Shown here: in pieces, positions 52,759 to 61,482 of the stretch | Layout: every line of letters begins with the position of its first letter | How positions within the stretch are numbered: position 1 is the first letter of the stretch | From: Alphaproteobacteria bacterium | Lineage (GTDB): Bacteria > Pseudomonadota > Alphaproteobacteria > Paracaedibacterales > VGCI01 | Assembly: GCA_016870095.1 (NCBI GenBank) | Contig: VGCI01000007.1 | Coordinates: forward strand, 1-64,000 | DNA length: 64,000 nt | Direction of reading: 5' to 3' | Position numbers and translations under genes: made by a program | Notes under the pieces: model-generated | What the model was told of the DNA's origin: nothing | The model's input: only the letters and a program-made list of their open reading frames with translations | Database searches by the model: none

Positions 52759-53093
52759 TGACAAATGATTTCTCCGTTGAAACGGTAACAGTCCTTCAAC
52801 TTAGAGATCTCCTATTATCGGTGAATCCCCCTATTGTTCTCGATGTTCGTGAAAAGCATGAGGTTGCCGTGTGTGCTTTACCAACTTTTGTTCATATTCC
52901 TTTGGGAGATCTTGTTCGAGAGTGGCATCAACTTCCTAAGGGGGCGACTATTGTAACTTTATGTCATCATGGATACCGTAGCTTAAAAGCTGCACTTTTT
53001 TTGAAAAGTTTAGGTTTTGAGTGTGTCGCCAACATTCAAGGGGGTATTCAGGCATGGGCAGAACAAATTGATCTCGATATGCCACAATACTAA
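52755..53093 (+). CDS. Rhodanese-like domain protein
   Basis: A 112-residue single rhodanese domain with IVLDVREKHEVAV, HIPLGDLVREWHQLPKG, the active-site Cys loop TLCHHGYRSLKAA and NIQGGIQAWAE. It may carry sulfur as a persulfide. The pcm, rhodanese and tolC order recurs in alphaproteobacteria, but no shared function has been shown. The start overlaps the pcm stop by four bases. Confidence 0.9.
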   Translation: MMTNDFSVETVTVLQLRDLLLSVNPPIVLDVREKHEVAVCALPTFVHIPLGDLVREWHQLPKGATIVTLCHHGYRSLKAALFLKSLGFECVANIQGGIQAWAEQIDLDMPQY

Positions 53094-53398
53094 TTTAGTG
53101 TGTTTTTCTTGCAACATAAGAAGGGAATCGTTTGAATATTCTTAAGGCATAACTTGTGTCAAACGTAATATTTCTCTATGAAATTAGGGCAAAAATAAAT
53201 TAAGAATATTCATGTAAAATTTTTTTAATTTTTTGGGAACTCTTAACCATCTGTTAACAATATTCATTCGAAACTTTTAATATAAACGGGGAAAAAGTTC
53301 CAAGGTTGGAGCGCCCAAATCAAGAAAGTTTGGAGGTTTTGATGTTGTTGAGTATGGGTCAGAAAAAGTGCAATGCAACGAAGAAGAGGATTGAAACA

Positions 53399-54961
53399 AT
53401 GAAAAGTCAACATTCCAAGGCACTCTGGAGTTTAAGATTGGGAATTTTGGGATTAGCCCTATCTGCTTCACCATTATTAATAGATGTAAGTTTGGCTGGT
53501 GAGACTGCAAATGCAAAAACACCAGCTTCAAATAAGAACCAGAATAATATTTCTGCCGTTAAAAAGGATGACGAAAATCCTTATAAAGTTGATAAAATTG
53601 CCGCGGCTCGCAAGCCTGAGGGAAGAGTTACAGTACACAACGTTGAATCTGCCTTAGAAGCAGCGTATCGAAACAATACTGAGCTTAAAGAACTCCAAGC
53701 TCAAGTTCGCTCAAAAGATGAAGGTGTTCCTCAAGCTTTAGCTGGATGGCGTCCGACAGTCTATGCAAATGCAAGTATCGGTAAGGAAAAGGATATTTAC
53801 TCTGGCAGTAAAAAAGAGACGGGAGATAATGGGAATACCCTTACGCGAAGTGGCGACACTTATTCAACAGCAGAAGCGGACATAACTTTGCAACAGAACT
53901 TATTCAATGGTGGTCAAACCGTTGCGAAGACTTGTCAGGCTGAAAATTTGGTTCAAGCCGCTCGATCTCAATTAGCTGATAAAGAACGAGAAATTTTATT
54001 TGCTTCTGTACAGGCTTATTTTGCGGTTATCGCAAGAACAGCCGAATTAGAATACAGGCGCAGTAACGAGAAATCCTTAAAAGCAACTCTTGATGCCACT
54101 AGAGCTAAGTATGATGTTGGTGAAGAGACCCGGACAAGTATCGCCCAAGCTGAAGCAAGTTTAGCACAAGGAACGGCCGAACGTGAAGCCTCAGAGGCGA
54201 CTTTGTTGTCAGCTGAGGCAACATTTGAGAGAGTAACGGGAGCTCGTCCTGGCAAGCTTACTAAGCCAGCTGAGCCTGCAATTCTTCCCCAGGGATTGAA
54301 AGAAGCTATAGAGATTGCGAAGAAAAATAACCCAGCAATTTTAGCAGCTATCTATCAAGAAAAAGCTGATCGAAGTGCAATCAAAGTTAGCGATGCTGAT
54401 TTATTACCGAAAATAGATCTTAATGGATCTATCGGTCGCTCGACCACAATTGATCGATACAATTTTCAATCTGTACCGACACAAACGCACGATTTTCAAA
54501 CGACCGAAAAAGTCTCTGTTAACTTGAGAGTTCCCCTTTATGAAGGTGGTGCTTTTAGAGGAAGAACCCGCGAACTTCGCGAAGTTGCGGAACAGTCGCG
54601 AATTAAAATTGAAACAAAACGTCGAGAAATCATTCAGGATCTCGTGACAGCTTGGGAAACCTATTTGGCAGCGAAAGCGAACGTTAAGAGCTATAAAACG
54701 CAAGTTCAGTCAGACCAAGTCAGTCTTGAGGGGACACGTCAAGAAATGTTGGTAGGTTCAAAAATTCTTTTGGATGTATTGAATGCTCAACGAGAATTGG
54801 TGTCAGCTCAATTAAGACTTGTTCAAGCTGAACAAAGCTATCATGAGAATGCTTATAAAGTACTAGCTATCATGGGACGTTTAACAGCTATGGATATGAA
54901 GCTAAAAGTAAAACGCTATGACCCGCAAGTGCACTATCAGGATGTGCGCAACAGCTGGTAA
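53399..54961 (+). CDS. tolC: TolC-family outer-membrane efflux/secretion channel
   Basis: About 520 residues. A Sec signal peptide is evident (about 10-30, LRLGILGLALSASPLLIDVSLA) when ATG 53399 is used, with GAGGA eight bases upstream. An earlier ATG at 53342 with a strong GGAGG would add 19 residues and is possible. Two TolC repeats follow, with alternating long helices: AEADITLQQNLFNGG, ARAKYDVGEETRTSIAQAEA, SLRVPLYEGGAFRG-like and VGSKILLDVLNAQRELVSAQ. It forms the exit duct of type I secretion or RND efflux. Its inner-membrane partners are not in the window. A strong terminator follows. Confidence 0.93.
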   Translation: MKSQHSKALWSLRLGILGLALSASPLLIDVSLAGETANAKTPASNKNQNNISAVKKDDENPYKVDKIAAARKPEGRVTVHNVESALEAAYRNNTELKELQAQVRSKDEGVPQALAGWRPTVYANASIGKEKDIYSGSKKETGDNGNTLTRSGDTYSTAEADITLQQNLFNGGQTVAKTCQAENLVQAARSQLADKEREILFASVQAYFAVIARTAELEYRRSNEKSLKATLDATRAKYDVGEETRTSIAQAEASLAQGTAEREASEATLLSAEATFERVTGARPGKLTKPAEPAILPQGLKEAIEIAKKNNPAILAAIYQEKADRSAIKVSDADLLPKIDLNGSIGRSTTIDRYNFQSVPTQTHDFQTTEKVSVNLRVPLYEGGAFRGRTRELREVAEQSRIKIETKRREIIQDLVTAWETYLAAKANVKSYKTQVQSDQVSLEGTRQEMLVGSKILLDVLNAQRELVSAQLRLVQAEQSYHENAYKVLAIMGRLTAMDMKLKVKRYDPQVHYQDVRNSW

Positions 54962-55017
54962 GATAAGAAAATTTTCCTCGGGAAATTTCTTTTCTCGTAA
55001 GCTATCATTTATCAATG

Positions 55018-55057
55018 AACCTACCTTACAATTTGTATTTGTGAGGTAGGTTTTTTT
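55018..55057 (+). terminator. Rho-independent terminator of tolC
   Basis: A 14-base-pair stem (55018-55031 with 55039-55052, one G-T pair, core AACCTACC/GGTAGGTT) with a seven-base loop is followed by a run of five T. It lies 57 bases past the tolC stop. Confidence 0.9.
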
Positions 55058-55279
55058 CTTGTATAAATATTCAAAAAATAGTTTGTACCTCTTAGTAGAG
55101 GTGTTATGTCTTCACTTATCTAAGTCCCTGCAGAAATGCCAATGGGATGGGCAACTGAAAAGAGAACATTTATTATGGGCTTTTTTCTTGTAAATACGGT
55201 TCTTATTTATTAAAAAGACATGCGACTAAAATCTAGTTCTGGAATATTCTGTATCGTTCGGTGTAGACTATTTTTATAT

Positions 55280-55285
55280 TATAAT
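55280..55285 (+). promoter_or_regulatory. Probable -10 element of the popZ-like gene
   Basis: A perfect TATAAT lies 23 bases upstream of the ATG. The matching -35 position (TTCGGT at 55257) is weak. AGAGGAAAG at 55296-55304 gives a good ribosome-binding site. Confidence 0.45.
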
Positions 55286-55308
55286 GATTTTTACCAGAGG
55301 AAAGAGTA

Positions 55309-56100
55309 ATGACGCCGAAGCGCGACCATGAAGATGAGATGTCGATGGAGGAAATCCTAGCCTCAATCCGTAAATTTGTTACGGATAATCCTCCTGAAGA
55401 TTCTAACAAACAAAAATGTTATAAGAGAGATTTGTCACAGTCTGTTGTCCCTCCGGCTACAGACCTTCCTCATTCTCATAATACATCAGCGATTCAAGCC
55501 GAGAGAGAAGTTCGTCCGCAGGTTGCGACCGTGACAAAAGACAGTTTTACGCCTCCTATCTTTGATCTTCAAAATGAGACGCGTTCTCATGCGTCTCAAG
55601 TCAATCACCAACATCAGGGAGCGGTGCCTCTCTATGATCATGATATTTTGGAATTGAAAAGTCCCCTATCATCTGGACATTCCCCCCAGCAGACCTCGCA
55701 ACATCAGAGTGCATGGACGCCTCCTTCTCGAACACAATTGGGTAAGAAAGTTCTTGAAGAGTCTATTATGACTTTGACCAACCCTATTGACACTAAAAAG
55801 GCGGAAAAATCTCTGCGTTCTCCCTTAAAGGGATCTTATTCTATAGAAGGTGAAGAAACATTGGGATCTACGCAAGTGATGGCAGCTTCAGCAAGCTCTT
55901 TAATGCGTTTGGCCCAAGCTTCAAAGTCTATTCCCAAGAAATCACCTAGTTTAGCAGATCAGCGGAATGTGACGCTTGATCAGTTGATTCAAGATTTAAT
56001 TCGGCCAATGATTAAGCAATGGATTGATACCCATCTTCCTTCACTTGTTGAAGAGATGGTGGCAAAAGAAATCAAGCGAATTACAAAACACCTGGGATAA
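55309..56100 (+). CDS. PopZ-like polar organizing protein (DUF2497)
   Basis: The 263-residue protein has the short PopZ N-terminal helix (MSMEEILASIRKFV, about 11-24). A long low-complexity Pro/Ser/His/Gln linker (about 30-210) follows, then the C-terminal DUF2497 helices (about 222-263: NVTLDQLIQDLIRPMIKQWI, LPSLVEEMVAKEI). PopZ forms a polar matrix that anchors ParB-parS and recruits cell-cycle proteins. The linker is His/Gln-rich rather than the acidic Pro/Glu-rich spacer of Caulobacter. The valS gene that often follows is absent. It is 32 kb from parAB in this window. Confidence 0.8.
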   Translation: MTPKRDHEDEMSMEEILASIRKFVTDNPPEDSNKQKCYKRDLSQSVVPPATDLPHSHNTSAIQAEREVRPQVATVTKDSFTPPIFDLQNETRSHASQVNHQHQGAVPLYDHDILELKSPLSSGHSPQQTSQHQSAWTPPSRTQLGKKVLEESIMTLTNPIDTKKAEKSLRSPLKGSYSIEGEETLGSTQVMAASASSLMRLAQASKSIPKKSPSLADQRNVTLDQLIQDLIRPMIKQWIDTHLPSLVEEMVAKEIKRITKHLG

Positions 56101-56266
56101 ACCTATCCCTTTCAAAAATCGACTTTCCTCAAAAACCTTACGGTTTATCTATTGAGGCACGCTTCTTTCAAGATTATTGTAGTTTTCATTACTGTCCTAT
56201 TCGTTACTTGTAATAAGTGAGAAAAATTACGTATGAGAGTGTGAAGAAGTTTTAAAAAATATCTTT
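56101..56266. other. Spacer after the popZ-like gene
   Basis: AT-rich sequence with only short dyads and no clear T-tract terminator. I see no gene here. It separates the plus-strand popZ-like gene from the minus-strand 32-codon ORF. Confidence 0.35.
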
Positions 56267-56365
56267 TTATGGTTCGAGCTTTGCAGACGGTATATTACTA
56301 GGGAGGTCTGTGGGATTTATTGTTACACAGAGTAGCCCTAATAATAGGATGAGGATAGGATACAT
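56267..56365 (-). CDS. Putative 32-residue hydrophobic peptide
   Basis: A short minus-strand frame, ATG 56365 to TAA 56267, encodes 32 residues with a hydrophobic stretch YPILILLLGLLCVTI (2-16) and a polar end ending KLEP. It is preceded by a strong Shine-Dalgarno AAGGAG (56379-56374) at eight bases. It lies 50 bases downstream of the 75-residue secreted protein gene on the same strand, suggesting a two-gene transcript. No family is recognised. A chance ORF is possible, but the ribosome-binding site and the membrane-like sequence support it. Confidence 0.45.
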   Translation of the reverse strand: MYPILILLLGLLCVTINPTDLPSNIPSAKLEP

Positions 56366-56415
56366 TATTGTTTCTCCTTAGAATTTATATTATTTTTCTT
56401 CATTTCAACTATAGG

Positions 56416-56643
56416 TTATGCGTCATTTAGTCCCATCTTCGCTACAATTTGTCGGTTAGGTATTTGTTCTATAGGCTCTTCAGAATCAAATTCGGGTGTC
56501 ATAATACCTGTTTTATTCTTTCGATAAAGGGATGACACATATCGCATGTTTATAAGATTATCTTCTCCGTAAGCATACTGGAGGGTAAGAATGAGTACTA
56601 CGAAAACCACTTCTAGACAGGCTCTTTTGCGAGTGGGTATCAT
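56416..56643 (-). CDS. Small exported protein of unknown function (75 residues)
   Basis: The frame starts with a basic N-terminus (MIPTRKRACL) and a hydrophobic segment (EVVFVVLILTLQYAYG, about 11-26) that reads as a signal peptide. A polar mature part of about 48 residues rich in acidic residues (EFDSEEPIEQIP) follows. A near-perfect Shine-Dalgarno AAGGAGGG (56656-56649) sits six bases before the ATG, which marks a real gene. No homologue is recognised. It is divergent from the NB-ARC/TPR gene across a 353-base region with palindromes, and leads into a 32-codon ORF. Confidence 0.6.
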   Translation of the reverse strand: MIPTRKRACLEVVFVVLILTLQYAYGEDNLINMRYVSSLYRKNKTGIMTPEFDSEEPIEQIPNRQIVAKMGLNDA

Positions 56644-56996
56644 GGATCCCTCCTTTACAATTCTTAATATTTTTCCTATATTTCCACTCTAGATTAAAAT
56701 AAGGAGAGTGTTTTATCCGGAAAATCAGCGTAAGTATCTTACCTACGTACAGTTTACGTATAGTGTTTTGGTCTCTACACGGGGATGTTAGATCGTATGT
56801 TTCGTAAACATTACGTGATCAGCTTTAAAAAGCTGATAGCAAATAAAAATAAGTCTTACCCGCGCCATTGGGCGACATTGACGATGATATAGAACCCGAC
56901 TACTACTATTATTGGATAGGTAGTGAATAAGACTTGGTAAGGATTAAAAGAAGAAAGAAATTTCGGGACTTTTAAAATGAGCTAATAGGAAAAACA
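56644..56996. promoter_or_regulatory. Shared upstream region with two palindromes, between small-peptide genes and the NB-ARC/TPR gene
   Basis: Two dyads lie side by side. The first is ATGTTT-CGT-AAACAT (56797-56811), with further partly paired flanks. The second is a perfect 20-base palindrome with arms ATCAGCTTT/AAAGCTGAT (56818-56837). A possible plus-strand promoter is TTGACG (56878-56883) with TACTAC at 56901 or TACTAT at 56904. The downstream protein has a LuxR-type DNA-binding domain, so either dyad could be its own site. Nothing else is seen in this spacer. Confidence 0.4.
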
Positions 56997-59900
56997 ATGG
57001 AAACCAACAATATTTTAATTCCTCCTTACGACGATCGTTTGCTCACGATAAATGGGATTAAATTTACCCATCGAGAAATAGATGTCATTACCTTCATTTT
57101 TCATACAAGAGGTTCAAGCAAAATTGCCTCCCTCTTATCAATTTCAACACGAACTGTTGAGACGCATACAGCAAATGTCATGCGGAAAATGGATACGAAT
57201 TCGCGGGAAGGTATCATTGACTTTCTCGAGAAGCACAACCATATTAATCTCATTAAAAAGCATTATAGAATTCTTCTTCTGCAATTTAATTTTTACCGCG
57301 TTTTGAGAGAAGTTAATCTCTTAATCAAAGACAAGGGCATACATTGTTATCTTGTATGTGATTCCCAACAACATTCTCAAAGTCTCTTTATCAAAAGTCT
57401 TAAAACGCATCTTAACTTATGTGGAATTAATGTCAGTTTAATAGAACAAGGGGACGTACATCATCAAAATTCTTTCCTAAATTTAGGGAATTCATCTTCT
57501 AATGATCGTCTCATTTATGTTTTTTCTCCAGGATTTGTTACAAGCTTACCAAAGGAAGATGACGAGCAAATCTGTGCGGTTAATAAAATGCTCCCTTCCC
57601 ATTTTGTAAACTCAGGAAATGTTACGTATGTATTTTATAATGCGAACGTACCTTCTACGTTTAGCCCTAGCCTGAAAACAAAATCAATATTCTTTGAGTC
57701 CCGAAATACGTACTACTTGTACTTTTTCAATTTACTTAAAAAACTTATTTCCCAAGTTGATCTCTCCCTCATTGTTTCAAAGTTTGACTGTAGGCAGGAA
57801 TTACACTCAGAAATTGCTGAAAAAGAGACGATAATCAAAGATAACTCTTTCAAAAGTCAGCGTTCCTTTCTTTCAATCGCAAAAAAAGAAATTACAAAGT
57901 TAATATCAATCTCGACAATAGTGCTGGTCTCTTTGGGCGTGGGATTATATGTCACCAACTACGACATAGGGATTGGGCTGGCAAAAGCAGAAAGCAAAAT
58001 CAACCGCTCCATTCGTTCAGATCTGATAGTGCCTTCAGAAAATACATATTTGGCTCGCCCGCAAATCATGAAAAAAATTGAAGAAGGTCTTAAAGGTAAT
58101 GATGGCATACAAGTTGTTGCTATTGTGGGCATTGGTGGTGCTGGTAAGTCAACAATTGCTCGACGGTTTGCGCTTCAGCAAAAAAATAAAGTTGTTTGGG
58201 AAATTAGCGCATCTACCAGAGAAAGCTTAATGGCGTCTTTTGAGAGTCTTGCTTATACTTTATGTACATCAGAGCAAGAACGTAAGGTACTCCAAGCCCT
58301 ACAGAATATAAAAAATAACGTTGAGAAGGATGAAAAAATCATCTCCTTTGTTAAAGAGAAATTGAAGGCATCTTCAAATTGGTTTCTCATTTATGATAAT
58401 GTAGAAAGATTTACCGATATTCAAAAATTTTTCCCGTATGATAGCAATGTTTGGGGCAATGGAAAAATTATTGTTACCACCAGTAATGGCAATACAAAAA
58501 ACAATAATTTAATCAATAACTTCATCTATATTGGCGAGTTATCCCCCAAAGAAAAACTTAACTTATTTATTAAGATTATGTGTACGGAAAAAAACCAAAA
58601 ATTTACCCCCGCTCAAGAGGAAGAAGCTAACAAGTTTTTAAATGAAATTCCTCCCTTTCCTTTGGATGTCTCCATTGCAGGATACTACTTAAAATCGACA
58701 AACATTTCTTATGAAAAGTATTTGAAAAGATTGAACGAAGATAATAAGGATTTTCAAAATATTCAAGCGGATGTGGTTAAAGAAGCGAGTGGCTATACCA
58801 AAACACGCAATAATATAATTACATTGTCTGCCATCCAACTTATAGATACTCATAAGGATTTTCGAGATCTTTTGGTATATAGTAGTTTGCTTGATTATAG
58901 GAACATTCCTAATGCCCTGCTTTCAACGTTGAAAGGTGATACAGTCGTTGACAACTTTATTTACAATCTAAAAAAATACTCTTTGATTACAACTGAATCT
59001 TTTGATAATTCCCATTCAACCTTTTCCTTACACAAAAATGCGCAAGAAATAATTTTAGCGTACCTATCAAAATCACTAGAATTAACACCGCAAAGTTCTC
59101 TCATACAGACCATAAGTAATAATTTGGAAACCTATATGGTCAAAGCAATTGATAAAGAAGACTTTTCCAGAATGAAGCTTCTTGTGCCGCATTGTGAGGC
59201 TTTTTTGAATCGGGACGATTTGCTAAATCCGGAGACTAAAAGTTCAATTGGAGGTGCTTTAGGATGCATATACTATTATTTACGGCACAACGTCAAAGCC
59301 AAAAAGCTGTTGGAAAGAAACCTTGAAAATCTCACTCAGATTTATGGTGAGAATCATGAAAAAAAGGCTCTTCTTTTAATTTATTTAGGAAATTTCTATC
59401 GTTCAGTGGGTGACTATAGTAAAGCCAAAGCTTTGCTAACACAAAGTCTTGATATTTATTCTAAACATCCTAATTATCTTCGCAGTGCACGCGTTTTAGG
59501 ATATTTAGGCTCAGTTTATCGCGATTTGGGGGATTATAAAGTTTCGAAGGATCTCTTGGAACAGAGTTTAAATATTTATAAAAAGCATGCTCCTGAAGAA
59601 ATTGGGCATGCTTGGATTCTTGCTAAGCTGGGAAGTGTTTATACTATTCTTGGCGATTATGAAAAAGCAAAGGTATTATTGGAAGATAGCTTGAATATTT
59701 ACAAAATACAGTCGGATGACTACGTCGGGGTTTCTTGGGTTTTGGGTTATTTAGGAAATTTGTATGTGTTGCTGGGAGATTATGAAAAAGCTGAAAGTCT
59801 TTTAAAACAAAGTCAATTAATTTATCGAAAATATTTTGCTGAGGATCATGTCTTTGTAGGGGCGGATTTAGCTTCCTTGGGGAAAGTTTACATTCAAACA

Positions 59901-60308
59901 GGCGATTACCAAAAAGCCAAAAAGCTCTTGAAAAAAAGTCTAGCCATTTTCGAAATGAATTTTGGTAAAAAGCATGTAGATACGGCTCACGTTATGCGCC
60001 TTTTAGGAGAGGCCTACTGTTTGGAAGGGGATATGGATGTTGCTGAAGATTGGCTAAACAAAGCGTTACTCATATACCAGCAAAGAGACTATCCCGAAGG
60101 ATACATATGTTTGGAAAATTTAGCTGATCTTTATTTGAAAAAAGCAAACCAAGCCAACAGTGAGTCTGATCATAAACAAGAACAAATTTTTAAAAATCAG
60201 AGCGTCGAGTATTTAAATCAAGCCTTGAGAATTGTCAAAAATTCTTTTCAGGAAAATTCACCTCACATACAACGTATCAATACGAAATTGAAAACGTTGA
60301 CCACTTAG
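56997..60308 (+). CDS. STAND-type NTPase: LuxR HTH + TIR-like region + membrane segment + NB-ARC + TPR repeats
   Basis: A 1103-residue protein. Residues about 20-83 form a LuxR-type HTH (FTHREIDVITFI, ISTRTVETHTANVMRKMD). Residues about 112-250 have a TIR/SEFIR-like pattern (IHCYLVCDSQQHSQSLFIKSL, RLIYVFSPGFVTS, VTYVFYNANVP); this is weaker. A hydrophobic segment lies at about 301-322. The NB-ARC domain has Walker A GIGGAGKST (about 378-386), Walker B NWFLIYDNV (about 460-468) and KIIVTTSN. Residues about 750-1090 are repeated TPRs with GDY-KAK-LL-SL-IY units. AGGA precedes the ATG. It may sense a ligand through the TPRs and act as regulator or immune-type effector. Confidence 0.85.
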   Translation: METNNILIPPYDDRLLTINGIKFTHREIDVITFIFHTRGSSKIASLLSISTRTVETHTANVMRKMDTNSREGIIDFLEKHNHINLIKKHYRILLLQFNFYRVLREVNLLIKDKGIHCYLVCDSQQHSQSLFIKSLKTHLNLCGINVSLIEQGDVHHQNSFLNLGNSSSNDRLIYVFSPGFVTSLPKEDDEQICAVNKMLPSHFVNSGNVTYVFYNANVPSTFSPSLKTKSIFFESRNTYYLYFFNLLKKLISQVDLSLIVSKFDCRQELHSEIAEKETIIKDNSFKSQRSFLSIAKKEITKLISISTIVLVSLGVGLYVTNYDIGIGLAKAESKINRSIRSDLIVPSENTYLARPQIMKKIEEGLKGNDGIQVVAIVGIGGAGKSTIARRFALQQKNKVVWEISASTRESLMASFESLAYTLCTSEQERKVLQALQNIKNNVEKDEKIISFVKEKLKASSNWFLIYDNVERFTDIQKFFPYDSNVWGNGKIIVTTSNGNTKNNNLINNFIYIGELSPKEKLNLFIKIMCTEKNQKFTPAQEEEANKFLNEIPPFPLDVSIAGYYLKSTNISYEKYLKRLNEDNKDFQNIQADVVKEASGYTKTRNNIITLSAIQLIDTHKDFRDLLVYSSLLDYRNIPNALLSTLKGDTVVDNFIYNLKKYSLITTESFDNSHSTFSLHKNAQEIILAYLSKSLELTPQSSLIQTISNNLETYMVKAIDKEDFSRMKLLVPHCEAFLNRDDLLNPETKSSIGGALGCIYYYLRHNVKAKKLLERNLENLTQIYGENHEKKALLLIYLGNFYRSVGDYSKAKALLTQSLDIYSKHPNYLRSARVLGYLGSVYRDLGDYKVSKDLLEQSLNIYKKHAPEEIGHAWILAKLGSVYTILGDYEKAKVLLEDSLNIYKIQSDDYVGVSWVLGYLGNLYVLLGDYEKAESLLKQSQLIYRKYFAEDHVFVGADLASLGKVYIQTGDYQKAKKLLKKSLAIFEMNFGKKHVDTAHVMRLLGEAYCLEGDMDVAEDWLNKALLIYQQRDYPEGYICLENLADLYLKKANQANSESDHKQEQIFKNQSVEYLNQALRIVKNSFQENSPHIQRINTKLKTLTT

Positions 60309-60322
60309 TTAAACTTTTCCGG

Positions 60323-61306
60323 TCATAATTTTCGCGAATATAAAAAGGATCGAGATTTCATAAAAAGAACCGGGCGACCACCAGAATTGAAATAATCACC
60401 AGAAAGCGCCTTTTTTTGTGTGCAAAACTTTCCCATAATTTTTGGGTAGTAAAGTAATCTTAGGGTGAAATTTCCCATATTTTCCCATAGTTTGAATTTG
60501 TGGGTTGTGTACCAATTCCTACAGTAATTCAGGACAGAATCGTGTTTGTTGTGGCTTTCACACGTTAAAATCATTTCGAGAATGTAAAACGGCGTTAAAG
60601 CAATGTAATCTGCCCAAACAGTCAAGGCCCCCCAAAATAAGCATCGCAAAATCGATAAGTTTGTATCTCGCTGCAAGAGAGTGATTGGCAATCCAAAAGA
60701 TATTAAGGGGCGGCGATAGGGATACAAAAAATATATAAAGAAAAAAATACTTGCTCCTGAGGCTACATAATGGCTCCAAAATGGTGATATAATACCTAAT
60801 GCTAATATACTGCCGACGTCCGTTACAAGGCATATTGTCGCAATTGTTTTCAGATAAGCGGGTGTGCTGAATCCAAATATATGAAGAATTCCATAGAACA
60901 TGAAAATGGAAATTGTTGAAAAACTGAGGCTGAAGAGCCAGCTTACAGAATATTCAAGGTCTAGACATAAGTGGGCAACGATTGCGAGCTCAGCAAAATA
61001 CACGGCATAGCAAACAATGGTAAAGAGGTTAGTATTGATCCACAATTTTGAAGACGTATTTGGTTTGGGAATCATGCTCACAATTGTGCTGAAGTATAAT
61101 AATCCTGTGAAAGAGAACAGCTGATCGCATAAGTCATTGATGTCTAGGAATAAGCACCCGAGCCAGGTGCCCAACAGGGGGAAAACAAACCACCCACTGA
61201 CTGTTTCAAGATGGGGAAACAACGGCACTAACCACCGAAAACTTAGGCATATACCCGGCGTTTTCATGGGATCTTGCGCTAAAACTTGTAAAAGAATTTG
61301 GTTCAT
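60323..61306 (-). CDS. Multi-pass membrane protein of unknown function
   Basis: This 327-residue protein has about seven to eight hydrophobic segments (around 35-52, 65-85, 92-112, 120-145, 150-175, 178-195, 220-245). They are rich in Phe, Tyr, Ile and Leu, and the C-terminal tail of about 60 residues is basic. No transporter or enzyme motif is recognised. The sequence looks lineage-specific. It converges on the NB-ARC/TPR gene, with stop codons 14 bases apart, and ends 176 bases before secF. The start is ATG 61306 with weak ribosome-binding support. Confidence 0.6.
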   Translation of the reverse strand: MNQILLQVLAQDPMKTPGICLSFRWLVPLFPHLETVSGWFVFPLLGTWLGCLFLDINDLCDQLFSFTGLLYFSTIVSMIPKPNTSSKLWINTNLFTIVCYAVYFAELAIVAHLCLDLEYSVSWLFSLSFSTISIFMFYGILHIFGFSTPAYLKTIATICLVTDVGSILALGIISPFWSHYVASGASIFFFIYFLYPYRRPLISFGLPITLLQRDTNLSILRCLFWGALTVWADYIALTPFYILEMILTCESHNKHDSVLNYCRNWYTTHKFKLWENMGNFTLRLLYYPKIMGKFCTQKKALSGDYFNSGGRPVLFMKSRSFLYSRKL

Positions 61307-61482
61307 TAGCCAACTCTTTTGCGTTGCAACTCACCCTCATTCTATTACATATTAAATTCTGTTTGTATACATAAATATGTGGCTGAAAAAAAAGGAATAT
61401 TTTGGGTTACTTCCTTCCCACTATTATTGCCTTTCTTTTCTTTTGGTATCGCTTTAAAACAATCAATTGAACGGTCAAAAGT

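Larger units (their letters stand above)
54962..55308. other. 347-base spacer between tolC and the popZ-like gene
   Basis: It holds the tolC terminator (55018-55057) and a TATAAT for the next gene (55280-55285). No credible ORF or RNA gene was found between them. Confidence 0.5.

Noticed and set aside
53277-53531. 84-codon minus-strand frame at the tolC start
   Set aside because: Antisense to the tolC ribosome-binding site and signal peptide, with no ribosome-binding site of its own.
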